Shown one piece after another: positions 15,510 to 21,372 of a DNA stretch of 21,372 nt. Origin of the DNA: Solirubrobacteraceae bacterium. GTDB lineage: Bacteria; Actinomycetota; Thermoleophilia; Solirubrobacterales; Solirubrobacteraceae. The stretch lies in the NCBI GenBank assembly GCA_030038955.1, contig JASHQV010000262.1, forward strand, positions 1 through 21,372, given 5' to 3'. Position 1 is the stretch's first letter, and each line of letters begins with the position of its first letter. The notes under the pieces were generated by a model. That model made no database searches, had not been told where the DNA came from, and saw nothing but the letters and a program-made list of their open reading frames with translations. Made by a program: the position numbers and the translations under genes.

Positions 15510-16709
15510 TCAATTGACAGGGTGTCGAGCCGAGACCAGTCGTTCGTCGCTGCTGGAAAGGGATGTCTCGAACGTGTGCGTCGTGTACCGCTCAATCCGC
15601 TCCTCGTCGAGCTCGAAGCCGAACCCCGGCAGGTCAGGAAGCGGCAGGCAGCCGTCTGCGTCGATGCTCAGCGGGCGCACCAGCATCTGGTCTCGAGCCG
15701 CTGCCGTGAAGCCGCTGTCGGGCTCGTGCGGGAACTCGATCTGGGGGCAGTTCGGTACTGCTGCGGCCAGGTGCAAGTTGGCGAGCATTCCGATTCCGTT
15801 CCCCCACGTATGGGGCACGATCTCGACTCGGGCGGCCTCTGCCACCGCGGCGACCTTCCGCATTTGGAAGACCCCCTCCGACAGCAGCGCGTCAGGTTGC
15901 AGGATGTCGTAGCAACCGCGATCCACGAGCAGCCTGAACTCGTGCAGCCCGTGGTTGTCCTCACCGCCCGCGATCTTCAGCGTGTCGAGGCTCTCACGGA
16001 GGCGTCGGAGGCCGTCGTGGTCGTGACGTGGGAGAGGCTCCTCGAGCCACAGCACCCCCATCCGCTCGAGCTCGGCGCCGATCTCGGCGGCCCTCCGGCG
16101 TCCCCATACTCGGTGGCCGTCGAGTCCTGGCTCGACGCCTGCCTGGTTGGCGTCGACGATCACGTCCACCACCTTCCCCAGTCGTGCCCGGACCGCTTCC
16201 ACAACCGGCACGTCGTCCTTCGGGTCGTCCGCGTGGAAGCGCAGCTTGACCGCGCGATAGCCCGCTGCCACCAGCCGCTCGACATCGTCAGCCCGCACCG
16301 CGGGCTCGCGGACCTCGGCGGTGGCGCAGTAGACCGGCACGCGATCTCGGCACGCTCCCCAGAGCCGAAAGACCGGCATTGCCGCGGCCTTTCCGAGCAG
16401 GTCCCAAAGCGGGATCTCCATGCAGTACAGAGGGGGGCCGAGGATCTCAGCGTCGCGCATCACGGACGCCAGCTGCTCCACCTGCGCCGGATCGCGGCCG
16501 AGGTAATAGGGGGCGACGAAGCGCTCGATCGAGATCGCTGCCTCCAACCCGGCGTGCGCGGCGCCAATTCCGACCAGGCCTGTATCGCTCTGCATCTCGA
16601 TCAACACCATTACGAGGCTTGGCTGGTTGCGACCGCGGGCCCACGCCGGCTGGAACGAGCGTGCGAGCGGGAACTCGACCACGCGGGTGCGGATCGCGGT
16701 AATGATCAT
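15510..16709 (-). CDS. Mandelate racemase/muconate lactonizing enzyme family, probable acid-sugar dehydratase
   Basis: The 399-residue enolase-superfamily protein has a complete active site. The second-strand K155-x-R157 motif (AVKLRFH), metal ligands D186 (VIVDANQ), E223 (WLEEPL) and E250 (AGGEDN), and the D273/H300 dyad (ILQPDA, IVPHTWGNG) plus E325 (QIEFPHEP) are all visible. This is the mandelate-racemase arrangement, shared with dehydratases of sugar acids such as gluconate, galactonate, rhamnonate and tartrate. KxR in place of KxK means specificity should not be transferred from a named enzyme. In this operon the likely job is removal of water from an aldonic-type acid to give a 2-keto-3-deoxy acid. 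ATG 16709 overlaps the stop of the degenerate paralogue upstream in ATGA. Confidence 0.93.
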   Translation of the reverse strand: MIITAIRTRVVEFPLARSFQPAWARGRNQPSLVMVLIEMQSDTGLVGIGAAHAGLEAAISIERFVAPYYLGRDPAQVEQLASVMRDAEILGPPLYCMEIPLWDLLGKAAAMPVFRLWGACRDRVPVYCATAEVREPAVRADDVERLVAAGYRAVKLRFHADDPKDDVPVVEAVRARLGKVVDVIVDANQAGVEPGLDGHRVWGRRRAAEIGAELERMGVLWLEEPLPRHDHDGLRRLRESLDTLKIAGGEDNHGLHEFRLLVDRGCYDILQPDALLSEGVFQMRKVAAVAEAARVEIVPHTWGNGIGMLANLHLAAAVPNCPQIEFPHEPDSGFTAAARDQMLVRPLSIDADGCLPLPDLPGFGFELDEERIERYTTHTFETSLSSSDERLVSARHPVN

Positions 16710-17785
16710 CGCGGGCCGCTCATGCTCAAATCCGGGAATAGCTCGCGTGGGAGCTCGATGCCGAGACCGGGCCCGTCCGGGGCCCTAATCGATCCATCCC
16801 GTTCGATCGACGGAATGTCGGGCAACAGAGCGATCGGCTCGCCCGGCTCCACCGGCAGCTCGAGCCACTCGCAGTTCGGCACCGCAGCGGCCAGGTGCAG
16901 ACTCGCGATCAAGGAGATGCCGTCGGACGCGGCCGGCGGCATGAAAGCAGCGCCTGCCGACTCGGCGAGCGCGGCCGCCTGCCACAGTGTCAGCATCGTG
17001 AACGACTCCGCGCTGGGGCGGAGGATGTCGTAGCAGTCCACCTGCATCAGCGCCAGCGGTACGGCGGCCGCAGCTCGCTGCTCGGGGCCAGCCAGGGGCG
17101 GAATCGCCGTCCCTCTGCCAGCTTCCCTGAGCTCCCTGCACTGACTTGCGCTCCACGGCGCCTCCAGCCAGCCGATTCCGAGTTCGCTCAGCTCGTGAAG
17201 CATCGGCAGGGCCCGTTCGGGAGCAAGCTCTGCGCGCGTGGTCGGACGCCAGTCGATGGCCAGCGACGCCTCGTCACCGATGATCGCTCGTGCCGCCTGC
17301 ATGCCGTCCAGTCGCCCGTCGAGATCCGAGCTGGTCAGCGCCACGACGATGCCATGCACACCGAGATCAGCGAGGGCTCGAGCGTGAGCAGCCAGCTCCG
17401 CCGCCGGCTCGTCCGGTTCGATCGTGCGGAAGCATCGGACCCGATCGCGGTATCCGCCCCACAGTCTGTAGAGGGGAAGCTGGGCCGCCTTGCCGACCAG
17501 GTCCCAGAGCGCGAGCTCGATCGCGCGGAGCGCCGGAAGCGAGGCGATCGGCCGCAGCCGGGCGATGACGCTCTGGATCAGGGTGGGATCCGACCCGATC
17601 ACCGTTGGACCGAGGTGCTGCTCGATCTCAGCGACGAGGCTCGCGCTGCCCCGTGCCGCTCCCGAACCGCAGATCCCCTCTGAAGACTCCAGCTCGACGA
17701 GCGTCAGCTGAGCCGCCTTGGCGAGCCGGCCGGCGCCACCGTCGAGGCCGGCGGGAGCAGCAGCGCGAACGGCGACGAGCTCCAT
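16706..17785 (-). CDS. Degenerate enolase-superfamily protein (paralogue of its neighbour)
   Basis: This 359-residue protein aligns by eye along its length with the next gene: LWDLVGKAAQLPLYRLWGGY against LWDLLGKAAAMPVFRLWGAC, CYDILRPSA against CYDILQPDA, and LHLAAAVPNC in both. The three metal-ligand positions remain (D178, E208, E235, plus E309), but every acid/base residue is gone: V147 and A149 replace Lys and Arg, S258 replaces Asp, and P284 replaces His. Mandelate-racemase chemistry therefore looks impossible. It may be a regulatory or structural partner of the intact enzyme, a binding protein, or an enzyme with new chemistry. ATG 17785 is chosen because it fits the family N-terminus and lies 5 bases after the upstream stop; the frame extends further upstream, but over the isomerase gene. 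Confidence 0.85.
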   Translation of the reverse strand: MELVAVRAAAPAGLDGGAGRLAKAAQLTLVELESSEGICGSGAARGSASLVAEIEQHLGPTVIGSDPTLIQSVIARLRPIASLPALRAIELALWDLVGKAAQLPLYRLWGGYRDRVRCFRTIEPDEPAAELAAHARALADLGVHGIVVALTSSDLDGRLDGMQAARAIIGDEASLAIDWRPTTRAELAPERALPMLHELSELGIGWLEAPWSASQCRELREAGRGTAIPPLAGPEQRAAAAVPLALMQVDCYDILRPSAESFTMLTLWQAAALAESAGAAFMPPAASDGISLIASLHLAAAVPNCEWLELPVEPGEPIALLPDIPSIERDGSIRAPDGPGLGIELPRELFPDLSMSGPR

Positions 17786-17790
17786 CGTCC

Positions 17791-18798
17791 CTACCGCATC
17801 ATCCCGGCAGTGGGCCCGATCGAGGCTGGGTTGCCGAGGACCGTCCTGAGCATCCGGCTGGCCTGCGGGATCCCGTCCTCGGCTGCGACATCCGGATCCT
17901 CGTGTTCGATCGCGATCGATTTGACCGCGGTGCTTGGCATCAGGCCGATGAAGCTCTTCCACCAGTCAGCGTCGTGTCCCAGGCCTACCGTTGCGAATTT
18001 CCATGGCAGCTCGCTCGAGGGCCTCGCTGGCCAGCGATGGTCGAGTAGGCCATTGAGGGCGAGCGCCCGCGGGTGCATCACCACGTCCTTGGCGTGAACA
18101 TGGCCCACCCTGCGACCGAGCGCCCCGACCACCGCTGCCGCGTCCATCTGCTGCCAGAAGAAATGGCTCGGGTCGATGTTGGCAGCGAGGTTGTCGCCGA
18201 GCGCGGCGAGTCGCGAGAACGTCTCGACGTTGTACACCGCGGTGCCCGGATGCAGCTCGAGGCAGATCAGCAGACGGTCGTCCTCAGCGCGTGCCAGCTC
18301 GCTGATGTCGCTCCAGTACGGGGCAATCGCTGCCTCCCACTGTCGCTCGTACACGTCCTCGAGGTAGGGAAGCCAGCCGCCGGCTGGGAAGTATGGGCTG
18401 CGATCGCCAGGAATCGCAGCTGGACATCCGGCCAGCGCGACCACGCGATCGACATCCAGCTGCCCGGCCAGCTGGATCGTCTCGCGCAGCGCGACGTCGT
18501 GTGCCGCGGCGAGATCGTGATCCGGATGGAGCGGATTGCCCCATACGTTGAAAGCGACGATTGTCAGATCTCGGCGCTCGAGCTCCTCGCTCCAGCGCGC
18601 TCGGGCTCGCCGCTCGTTCAGCAGCTCGCGCCTGTCGCAGTGAGGGTGGGGGGCATAGCCGCCACTGCCGACCTCGACGCCATCGATCTCGGGTGCAAAC
18701 TCGGCGAGCCAGGCGAGCATGTCCGGCAGGCTGCGATCGACGAACGCCTCAGCCACGACTGCCAGCGTTGGGTGCGCATGGTCGCCAGGATGCGTCAA
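17791..18798 (-). CDS. Sugar isomerase/epimerase-like TIM-barrel protein (AP endonuclease 2 superfamily)
   Basis: The 335-residue protein is a xylose-isomerase-like TIM barrel. Metal ligands can be placed at E181 (LICLELHPG), D209 and H212 (NIDPSHFFWQQ), H235 (GHVHAKDVV) and E298 (IAIEHEDP). The loop GNPLHPD with N near residue 87 is typical of IolE/epimerase relatives. Relatives isomerise, epimerise or dehydrate sugars and inosose. Others act with Gfo/Idh/MocA oxidases in cleaving 3-keto-glycosides, which is notable because such an oxidoreductase is co-regulated here. It is the first gene of the operon. TTG 18798 is chosen because GGAGGAG lies 6 bases upstream; a start at 18882 would put the operator and -10 box inside the gene. 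Confidence 0.9.
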   Translation of the reverse strand: MTHPGDHAHPTLAVVAEAFVDRSLPDMLAWLAEFAPEIDGVEVGSGGYAPHPHCDRRELLNERRARARWSEELERRDLTIVAFNVWGNPLHPDHDLAAAHDVALRETIQLAGQLDVDRVVALAGCPAAIPGDRSPYFPAGGWLPYLEDVYERQWEAAIAPYWSDISELARAEDDRLLICLELHPGTAVYNVETFSRLAALGDNLAANIDPSHFFWQQMDAAAVVGALGRRVGHVHAKDVVMHPRALALNGLLDHRWPARPSSELPWKFATVGLGHDADWWKSFIGLMPSTAVKSIAIEHEDPDVAAEDGIPQASRMLRTVLGNPASIGPTAGMMR

Positions 18799-18833
18799 CT
18801 CGAACTCCTCCGTTCGTGGGCGCCCCGAACTTT

Positions 18834-18845
18834 TGGAGCGTTCCA
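18834..18845. promoter_or_regulatory. LacI-family operator 2
   Basis: TGGAGCGTTCCA is the exact reverse complement of operator 1 and extends by one symmetric T/A pair on each side (18833-18846). It lies 8 bases beyond the -10 box of the minus-strand operon and about 35 bases before its first start codon, between the repressor gene and the operon. Confidence 0.8.
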
Positions 18846-18853
18846 ACTGCGGT

Positions 18854-18882
18854 TTTCTACACCGTTCACGCAGCCGCGTCAA
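18854..18882 (-). promoter_or_regulatory. Promoter of the nine-gene catabolic operon
   Basis: Reading the minus strand, TTGACG (18882-18877), a 17-base spacer and TAGAAA (18859-18854) make a strong sigma-70-type promoter in the gap after the lacI-type gene. Operator 2 covers the expected start point, so repression by blocking initiation is likely. Confidence 0.7.
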
Positions 18883-18893
18883 GCAGCTGACGA

Positions 18894-19955
18894 TTAACGC
18901 TTCGTGTACGCGGACGTCGATGCCGAGCGGGCTCGCCGGCGGGCGCCGGCAGGCGGGCCGGTCGACCCGCGGACCTTCAGCGCGACCGGAACGCGCACGT
19001 GACGCGGCTGGATTCGCGGATCCGCGATTCGCTCGAGCAGAAGGCTGACGGCTCGCTCGGCCTGGAAGTGCAGTGGCTGCGCGATCGTCGTCAGCGAGAT
19101 CCGCTGCAGCCGCGCGATCGTGATGTCATCGAAGCCGATCACGGAGATGTCCCGCGGTACGGCCAGGCCGGCGAGCTCGCACGCCTCGATCAGGGCGATC
19201 GCCCCGATGTCGTTGGAGGCGAACAACGCGGTTGGCGCATCCGGAGCGGAAAGGGCTGCGTCCAGCGAGGTGATGCGCCGAGCGATTCGCATGCGCTCCG
19301 TGCCTGGCTCCCACACGAACGCGGGCAGCGGCTCGAGGCCGGCACGAAGCATCGCCGTGCGGTAGCCGCGGAACCTCGAGCGATCCCCAGTGCGCTCGAC
19401 CAGTGGCGTTCGCACGTAGGCGATACGCCGGTGACGCAGGCCGATCAGGTGGTCGGTGGCGAGCCTGCCGCCTTCCGCGTCTCTCGGTCCGACCGAGTCG
19501 CCCCACGATTCGCTGAGACCCAAGAAGACGATCGGCACGCCCGCCCGCTGCAGAGCGTCGTTGACTTGCGAGCGGCGAGCCACGAACGCGAGGAACACGA
19601 TGCCTGCGACACGGTGGCCGAGGAGCGCGTCGACGCCGGACACGGCCATCTCCTCGGCTCCCTCGATGTTCGAGAACATCGTCGTGTAGCCGAACCCGAA
19701 TGCCGCGCGCTCGACGACCTGGGCCATGTGCGCGTAGTACGGATTGCTGAGGTCTCCGAGCAGCACGCCAAGGATCGTGGTCCGCTGCTGCACGAACTGG
19801 CGGGCGATCGCATTGGGCTTGTAGTTGAGCCGCTGGATCGCCTGAAGCACCCGCTCGCGGGTCGGGGGCGACACCTCCTCGACGCCGCGGACGACGTTCG
19901 AAACGGTCGACTTGGAGACGCCGGCGGCCGCCGCGACGTCGAAGATCGTCGGCAG
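18894..19955 (-). CDS. LacI/GalR-family repressor of the catabolic locus
   Basis: Read from a CTG at 19955, the frame gives 353 residues, normal for the family. The N-terminal helix-turn-helix reads LPTIFDVAAAAGVSKSTVS, followed by NVVRGVEEVSPPTRERVLQA and the hinge LNYKPNAIAR. The periplasmic-binding-protein-like effector domain follows (ILGVLLGDLSNPYYAHMA, GIVFLAF, TALFASNDIGAIALIEA, DISVIGFDD). The start is uncertain: no ATG, GTG or TTG occurs in frame between the TGA at 20156-20154 and a GTG at 19874, and that GTG would delete the DNA-reading helix. CTG 19955 restores the usual family N-terminus but has a poor ribosome binding site. The C-terminal 25 residues are Arg/Ser/Ala-rich. Three matching operators in the locus make it the obvious cognate repressor. 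Confidence 0.88.
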   Translation of the reverse strand: MPTIFDVAAAAGVSKSTVSNVVRGVEEVSPPTRERVLQAIQRLNYKPNAIARQFVQQRTTILGVLLGDLSNPYYAHMAQVVERAAFGFGYTTMFSNIEGAEEMAVSGVDALLGHRVAGIVFLAFVARRSQVNDALQRAGVPIVFLGLSESWGDSVGPRDAEGGRLATDHLIGLRHRRIAYVRTPLVERTGDRSRFRGYRTAMLRAGLEPLPAFVWEPGTERMRIARRITSLDAALSAPDAPTALFASNDIGAIALIEACELAGLAVPRDISVIGFDDITIARLQRISLTTIAQPLHFQAERAVSLLLERIADPRIQPRHVRVPVALKVRGSTGPPAGARRRARSASTSAYTKR

Positions 19956-20218
19956 CTTTCGAGGTGGCGCAGTGATCGCGGAGCCGTTGCGCGAGTCAGC
20001 GGCGCCGCTCCGGTGGGCGAAGCCCCGGTCCGTCGACGGGACCGAACTCCGTTTCGAGCGGGCGGATCCAGAACCGGAACGGCGCTGCGTGATCGTAGGG
20101 ACCTCCAGTCGAGGTGACCTTCGGGGCCCCCCCCGAAGTTGTTCGGGCGAAAATCATAGTCCGGCTCGCTGATATCCCCGAGACGGAGCGCTTTGCCGAT
20201 CCGTGCCGTCGACCGTGC
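19956..20218. other. Divergent intergenic region with an 8-base C run
   Basis: The stretch between the repressor gene and the divergent Gfo/Idh/MocA promoter contains eight consecutive C at 20127-20134. The repressor frame stays open through it to a stop at 20156-20154, encoding a low-complexity Ser/Arg-rich sequence, so an N-terminal extension is possible. No separate promoter for the repressor is clear to me. Confidence 0.4.
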
Positions 20219-20246
20219 TTGACACGTTTCTCGGCTTCGCTATATC
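20219..20246 (+). promoter_or_regulatory. Promoter of the Gfo/Idh/MocA oxidoreductase gene
   Basis: A perfect -35 TTGACA (20219-20224), a 16-base spacer and TATATC (20241-20246) precede operator 3 by 5 bases. An alternative -10, TATCGT at 20243-20248, would give an 18-base spacer. Confidence 0.65.
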
Positions 20247-20251
20247 GTTGA

Positions 20252-20263
20252 TGGAACGTTCCA
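20252..20263. promoter_or_regulatory. LacI-family operator 3
   Basis: TGGAACGTTCCA is a fully symmetric 12-bp palindrome, the ideal version of operators 1 and 2. It sits at the expected transcription start and abuts the ribosome binding site AGGAG (20263-20267) of the oxidoreductase gene. It could also affect the divergent repressor gene. Confidence 0.8.
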
Positions 20264-20275
20264 GGAGAGGAAGCC

Positions 20276-21372
20276 TTGAATTCACAAATTCGTGTCGGTG
20301 TCGTCGGCTGTGGATTGATCGCACAGGTCATGCATCTTCCGTACCTTGCGGAGCTGCCCGAGCACTTCGAGATCGCCGCCTTGTGCGACATCTCCGAGGA
20401 GGTCGCGCTCGGCTGCGCCGAGCGTTACGGCGTTCAGCGCGTTCACGAGCGGTGGCGTGACCTGCTCGCCGATGACCTCGACGCGATCATGGTGCTGACC
20501 TCGGGTGACCATGCACCGATCGCGGTGGCGGCAGCTGGAGCCGGCCTGCACGTATTCGTCGAGAAGCCGATGGCGCTGGCCAGCGCCGAGGCGGTGCAGA
20601 TGATCGAGGCTGCCCAGGCCGCCGATGTGCGGCTGATGGTGGGGACGATGAAGCGCTACGACTCCGCATACGAGCGTCTGCTCGAGCTGATCGAGCCACT
20701 CAGGGACCAGATCAGGCTGGTCCGCGTCACGACCCTGGAGTCGCCGTTTGGCCCCTATGTGTCCCACTATCCTTTGATCGCGTCGGAGCGGGCCCCGGAC
20801 GACGCGGTGGCCGAGCTGCAGCGTGCTGATTCGCAGGCGCTCGAGCTCGCGCTCGGAGCTGCCGATGCGTCCACCCGCTGGTGCTACCGGTGGATCCTGC
20901 TCGACAACCTCGTGCACGAGTTCAACGCCCTGCGTGGAGCGCTGCAGGAGCCGACCGAGATCGTGTCGGCGGATCTGGGCAAGCAGTGCGTGAACGTGCA
21001 CCTGCGGTTCGGTGCCGTCGACTGCAGCCTCTCCTGGGTCGACCTTCCCGGGATCGCGCGCTACCAGCAGGAGTTCGCGTTCTACGCGCCGGACGAGCGC
21101 CTCACCCTCGAGCTGCCTTCGCCATTCCTGCGCAGCATGCCCAGCCGTCTGTACGTGGAGGGCGGCGAGCCAGGCACCACGCACAGCTGGAGGCGCGAGG
21201 AGGTCGTGTCCTACGAGGAGGCCTTCAAGCGAGAGCTCGTGGAGTTTGCCGACTGCATCCGCAGCGGCCGCGAGCCGCGCACCTCGGGAGCGGATGGACT
21301 GGCTGATCTGCGTCTCTGCGAGGCGATCGCGAGAGTGCACCAGGGGCTTCCCGGACTCGAGGCGCGGCCGGT
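20276..21372 (+). CDS. Gfo/Idh/MocA-family oxidoreductase (3' end cut by the window)
   Basis: The frame runs from TTG 20276 to the window end without a stop, 365 residues, probably nearly the whole protein. The Rossmann motif is VGVVGCGLIAQ (residues 7-17). The catalytic-lysine motif is VFVEKPMAL with K97, and the second-domain motif LLDNLVHEF has D210 and H214. Family members oxidise or reduce sugars, inositols or glycosides with tightly bound NAD(P). Residues about 165-205 form an insert between the domains (SERAPDDAVAELQRADSQAL), which is unusual. TTG is supported by AGGAG 8 bases upstream. The promoter and operator 3 put it in the same LacI regulon as the operon, where it may act with the TIM-barrel protein on an oxidised sugar or glycoside. 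Substrate is unknown. Confidence 0.92.
   Translation, partial: MNSQIRVGVVGCGLIAQVMHLPYLAELPEHFEIAALCDISEEVALGCAERYGVQRVHERWRDLLADDLDAIMVLTSGDHAPIAVAAAGAGLHVFVEKPMALASAEAVQMIEAAQAADVRLMVGTMKRYDSAYERLLELIEPLRDQIRLVRVTTLESPFGPYVSHYPLIASERAPDDAVAELQRADSQALELALGAADASTRWCYRWILLDNLVHEFNALRGALQEPTEIVSADLGKQCVNVHLRFGAVDCSLSWVDLPGIARYQQEFAFYAPDERLTLELPSPFLRSMPSRLYVEGGEPGTTHSWRREEVVSYEEAFKRELVEFADCIRSGREPRTSGADGLADLRLCEAIARVHQGLPGLEARP

Noticed and set aside
16651..16662. TGGAACGAGCGT, resembling a fourth LacI operator
   Set aside because: Only the left half matches; the right half is not symmetric, and it lies inside the dehydratase coding sequence near its start without a promoter.
15330..17033. Plus-strand open frame of 567 codons opposite the two enolase-superfamily genes
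   Set aside because: The minus-strand genes have full family motifs and operon overlaps; the antisense product is low-complexity with many His, Arg and Gln.
18799..18882. N-terminal extension of the isomerase/epimerase gene to a start at 18882
   Set aside because: It would place the operator and -10 box inside the coding region; TTG 18798 has a strong GGAGGAG upstream, and the family N-terminus begins there.
18999..20117. Plus-strand open frame opposite the repressor gene
   Set aside because: It is a shadow of the LacI-family coding sequence; the product is rich in Arg, Asp and Gly without motifs.
19996..20391. 131-codon minus-strand frame across the repressor/oxidoreductase intergenic region
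   Set aside because: It begins antisense to the oxidoreductase, crosses its promoter and operator, and has no recognisable domain; only its later ATG at 20157 is of interest, for the repressor start.
20282..21340. Minus-strand open frame opposite the Gfo/Idh/MocA gene
   Set aside because: The plus strand carries the family motifs, a promoter, an operator and a ribosome binding site.

Overview
The window is high-GC bacterial DNA (most genes clearly above 65% G+C by eye), with many GTG/TTG starts, ATGA/TTGA stop-start overlaps, a PucR-type regulator and MalK/UgpC-type sugar ABC genes. This fits an actinobacterium, possibly Solirubrobacterales/Thermoleophilia. That placement is inference from style; no taxonomic marker was searched.

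Layout. (1) Bases 1-2050 are poorly recognisable: perhaps the tail of a gene entering from the left, a lower-GC TPR-like protein (336-1013) and an unknown protein on the minus strand (1262-2050). (2) Bases 2181-6511 form a plus-strand amino-acid module: a class III omega-aminotransferase, a PucR-family regulator and alanine dehydrogenase. The transaminase would turn pyruvate into alanine and Ald would return alanine to pyruvate, ammonia and NADH. (3) A convergent nitroreductase (6590-7234) is followed by rpsL and rpsG (7331-8338). This ribosomal pair lacks its usual fusA/tuf partners and carries two tandem, nearly identical hairpin units in the S12-S7 intercistronic gap.

(4) Bases 8381-21372 are a sugar or sugar-acid catabolic locus. 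A LacI-family repressor (18894-19955) is surrounded by three 12-bp palindromes of one design, TGGAACG(C/T)TCCA. Each lies just downstream of a plausible -35/-10 pair, and together they sit before every transcription unit of the locus: the zinc dehydrogenase (8470, plus), a nine-gene minus-strand operon (18798 down to 9618) and a Gfo/Idh/MocA oxidoreductase (20276, plus, cut by the window end). The operon order is TIM-barrel isomerase/epimerase, degenerate enolase-superfamily protein, mandelate-racemase-like dehydratase, solute-binding lipoprotein, two permeases, ATPase, amidohydrolase and Rieske ferredoxin-like protein, with overlaps or tiny gaps throughout.

Reading of the locus. An ABC importer brings in a carbohydrate-type substrate. 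Two dehydrogenases, an isomerase/epimerase, an acid-sugar dehydratase and a hydrolase or lactonase-like enzyme process it, and the repressor presumably senses the substrate or an intermediate. The substrate is not determined. The gene combination, with an apparently acid/base-dead enolase-superfamily paralogue and an orphan Rieske protein, matches no textbook pathway I can name and is the best candidate here for an undescribed system.
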